This document shows positions 63,601-64,000 of a stretch of 64,000 bases of DNA, piece by piece. The position numbers were made by a program, and so were the translations under genes. Positions within the stretch are counted from its first letter, which is position 1. The number at the start of each line of letters is the position of its first letter. The notes below the pieces were generated by a model. The model searched no databases. It saw nothing but the letters and a program-made list of their open reading frames with translations, and was not told the DNA's origin. The DNA is taken from contig NZ_AXDW01000004.1 in assembly GCF_000474945.1 (NCBI RefSeq), positions 124,001 through 188,000 of the forward strand. Reading direction: 5' to 3'. The DNA is from Solimonas soli DSM 21787 (GTDB lineage Bacteria > Pseudomonadota > Gammaproteobacteria > Nevskiales > Nevskiaceae).

Positions 63601-64000
63601 ATGAGCCGTAGGCGCGTTGTCGTCACCGGCCTGGGCATCGTGTCCCCTGTGGGCAACGATGTCGCCACGGCCTGGAGCAACATCATCGCGGGGAAATCCG
63701 GTATCGGGCCGATCACGTACTACGACGTGTCGGCCTATACCACCCGGTTCGGTGGCATGATCAAGGACTTCAAGGCCGGCGACTGGCTCGGCGTGAAGGA
63801 GGTCAAGCGCACCGACCCGTTCATTCACTACGGCGTGGCGGCGGCCAAGCAGGCCATCCGCGACGCCGGCATCGAAGTCACCGACGACAACCGCGAGCGC
63901 ATCGGCATCTGCGTGGGCTCGGGCATCGGTGGCATCGGCAGCATCGAGGAGGAGTGCCGCGCGCTCCACAACGGCGGTCCGAAGAAGGTCTCGCCATTCT
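63601..64000 (+). CDS. fabF: 3-oxoacyl-ACP synthase II, 5' part (cut by window end)
   Basis: The first 133 residues of KASII. RRVVVTGLGIVSPVGNDVAT at the start and GICVGSGIGGIGSIEEE are typical of FabF. The catalytic Cys-His-His triad lies beyond the window. It extends acyl-ACP chains, notably palmitoleate to cis-vaccenate. It begins 36 bases after acpP. Confidence 0.95.
   Translation, partial: MSRRRVVVTGLGIVSPVGNDVATAWSNIIAGKSGIGPITYYDVSAYTTRFGGMIKDFKAGDWLGVKEVKRTDPFIHYGVAAAKQAIRDAGIEVTDDNRERIGICVGSGIGGIGSIEEECRALHNGGPKKVSPF

Overview
This is 64 kb of uniformly GC-rich, gene-dense chromosome from a gammaproteobacterium. No phage, plasmid, transposase, CRISPR array or tRNA gene was seen. Three gene orders point to the Xanthomonadales/Lysobacterales (Rhodanobacteraceae-like, for example Dokdonella): smpB-ratA-rnfH-bamE-fur-recN-nadK-hrcA-grpE-dnaK-dnaJ; murJ-ribF-ileS-lspA-ispH next to a fimT/pilVWXY1E minor-pilin cluster; and a type II secretion block with gspN. 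This is inference from synteny and protein character; no database was searched.

Layout. 1-9 kb: the 3' end of putA, a secreted DUF885 metallopeptidase-like protein, an APC amino-acid permease, a secreted dipeptidyl-peptidase IV-like S9 peptidase and a lipoprotein neutral ceramidase. Together these suggest use of peptides, amino acids and sphingolipids. 9-17.7 kb: rpsT, then murJ-ribF-ileS-(unknown membrane protein)-lspA-ispH-thiO. 17.8-25.5 kb: type IV pilus minor pilins (fimT, pilV, pilW, pilX, pilE), the tip adhesin PilY1 and a second FimT-like pseudopilin. 26-34.5 kb: mscS, tmRNA, smpB with a triplicated 3' end, a sodium-coupled transporter, ratA, rnfH, bamE, fur, a secreted 11-residue-repeat protein, recN and nadK. 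34.5-40.1 kb: heat-shock genes hrcA, grpE, dnaK and dnaJ, with a TMEM175-type membrane protein between dnaK and dnaJ. 40.2-45.3 kb: an orphan ParA, a YdfG-type SDR, small secreted proteins, an LpqC-type esterase and a frameshifted HPP gene. 45.3-52.9 kb: acnA and acnB, a decayed sugar-symporter remnant, mnmA and a Nudix gene. 52.9-60.6 kb: gspHIJKLMN, with gspG split off by an SDR/LysR pair. 60.7-64 kb: a rhombosortase-like intramembrane protease, then fabD-fabG-acpP-fabF.

How the parts relate. The window holds two separate prepilin-based machines (type IV pilus tip and T2SS pseudopilus), both of which depend on a prepilin peptidase encoded elsewhere. The rhombosortase-like gene is divergent from gspG, which fits the known link between rhombosortase, GlyGly-CTERM proteins and T2SS. 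The ribosome-rescue pair ssrA/smpB is adjacent. The chaperone genes have heat-shock-like promoter features but no CIRCE operator.

Most unusual items: the 125-bp tandem repeat that copies the smpB 3' end beside ssrA; GC-rich palindromic repeats that form the long leader of gspJ and abut the thiO start; the rhombosortase/gspG pair and broken gsp operon; an LEA-like 11-mer repeat protein; and a perfect GC-only palindrome in the grpE leader. I did not find a clearly new multi-gene defence or mobile system.
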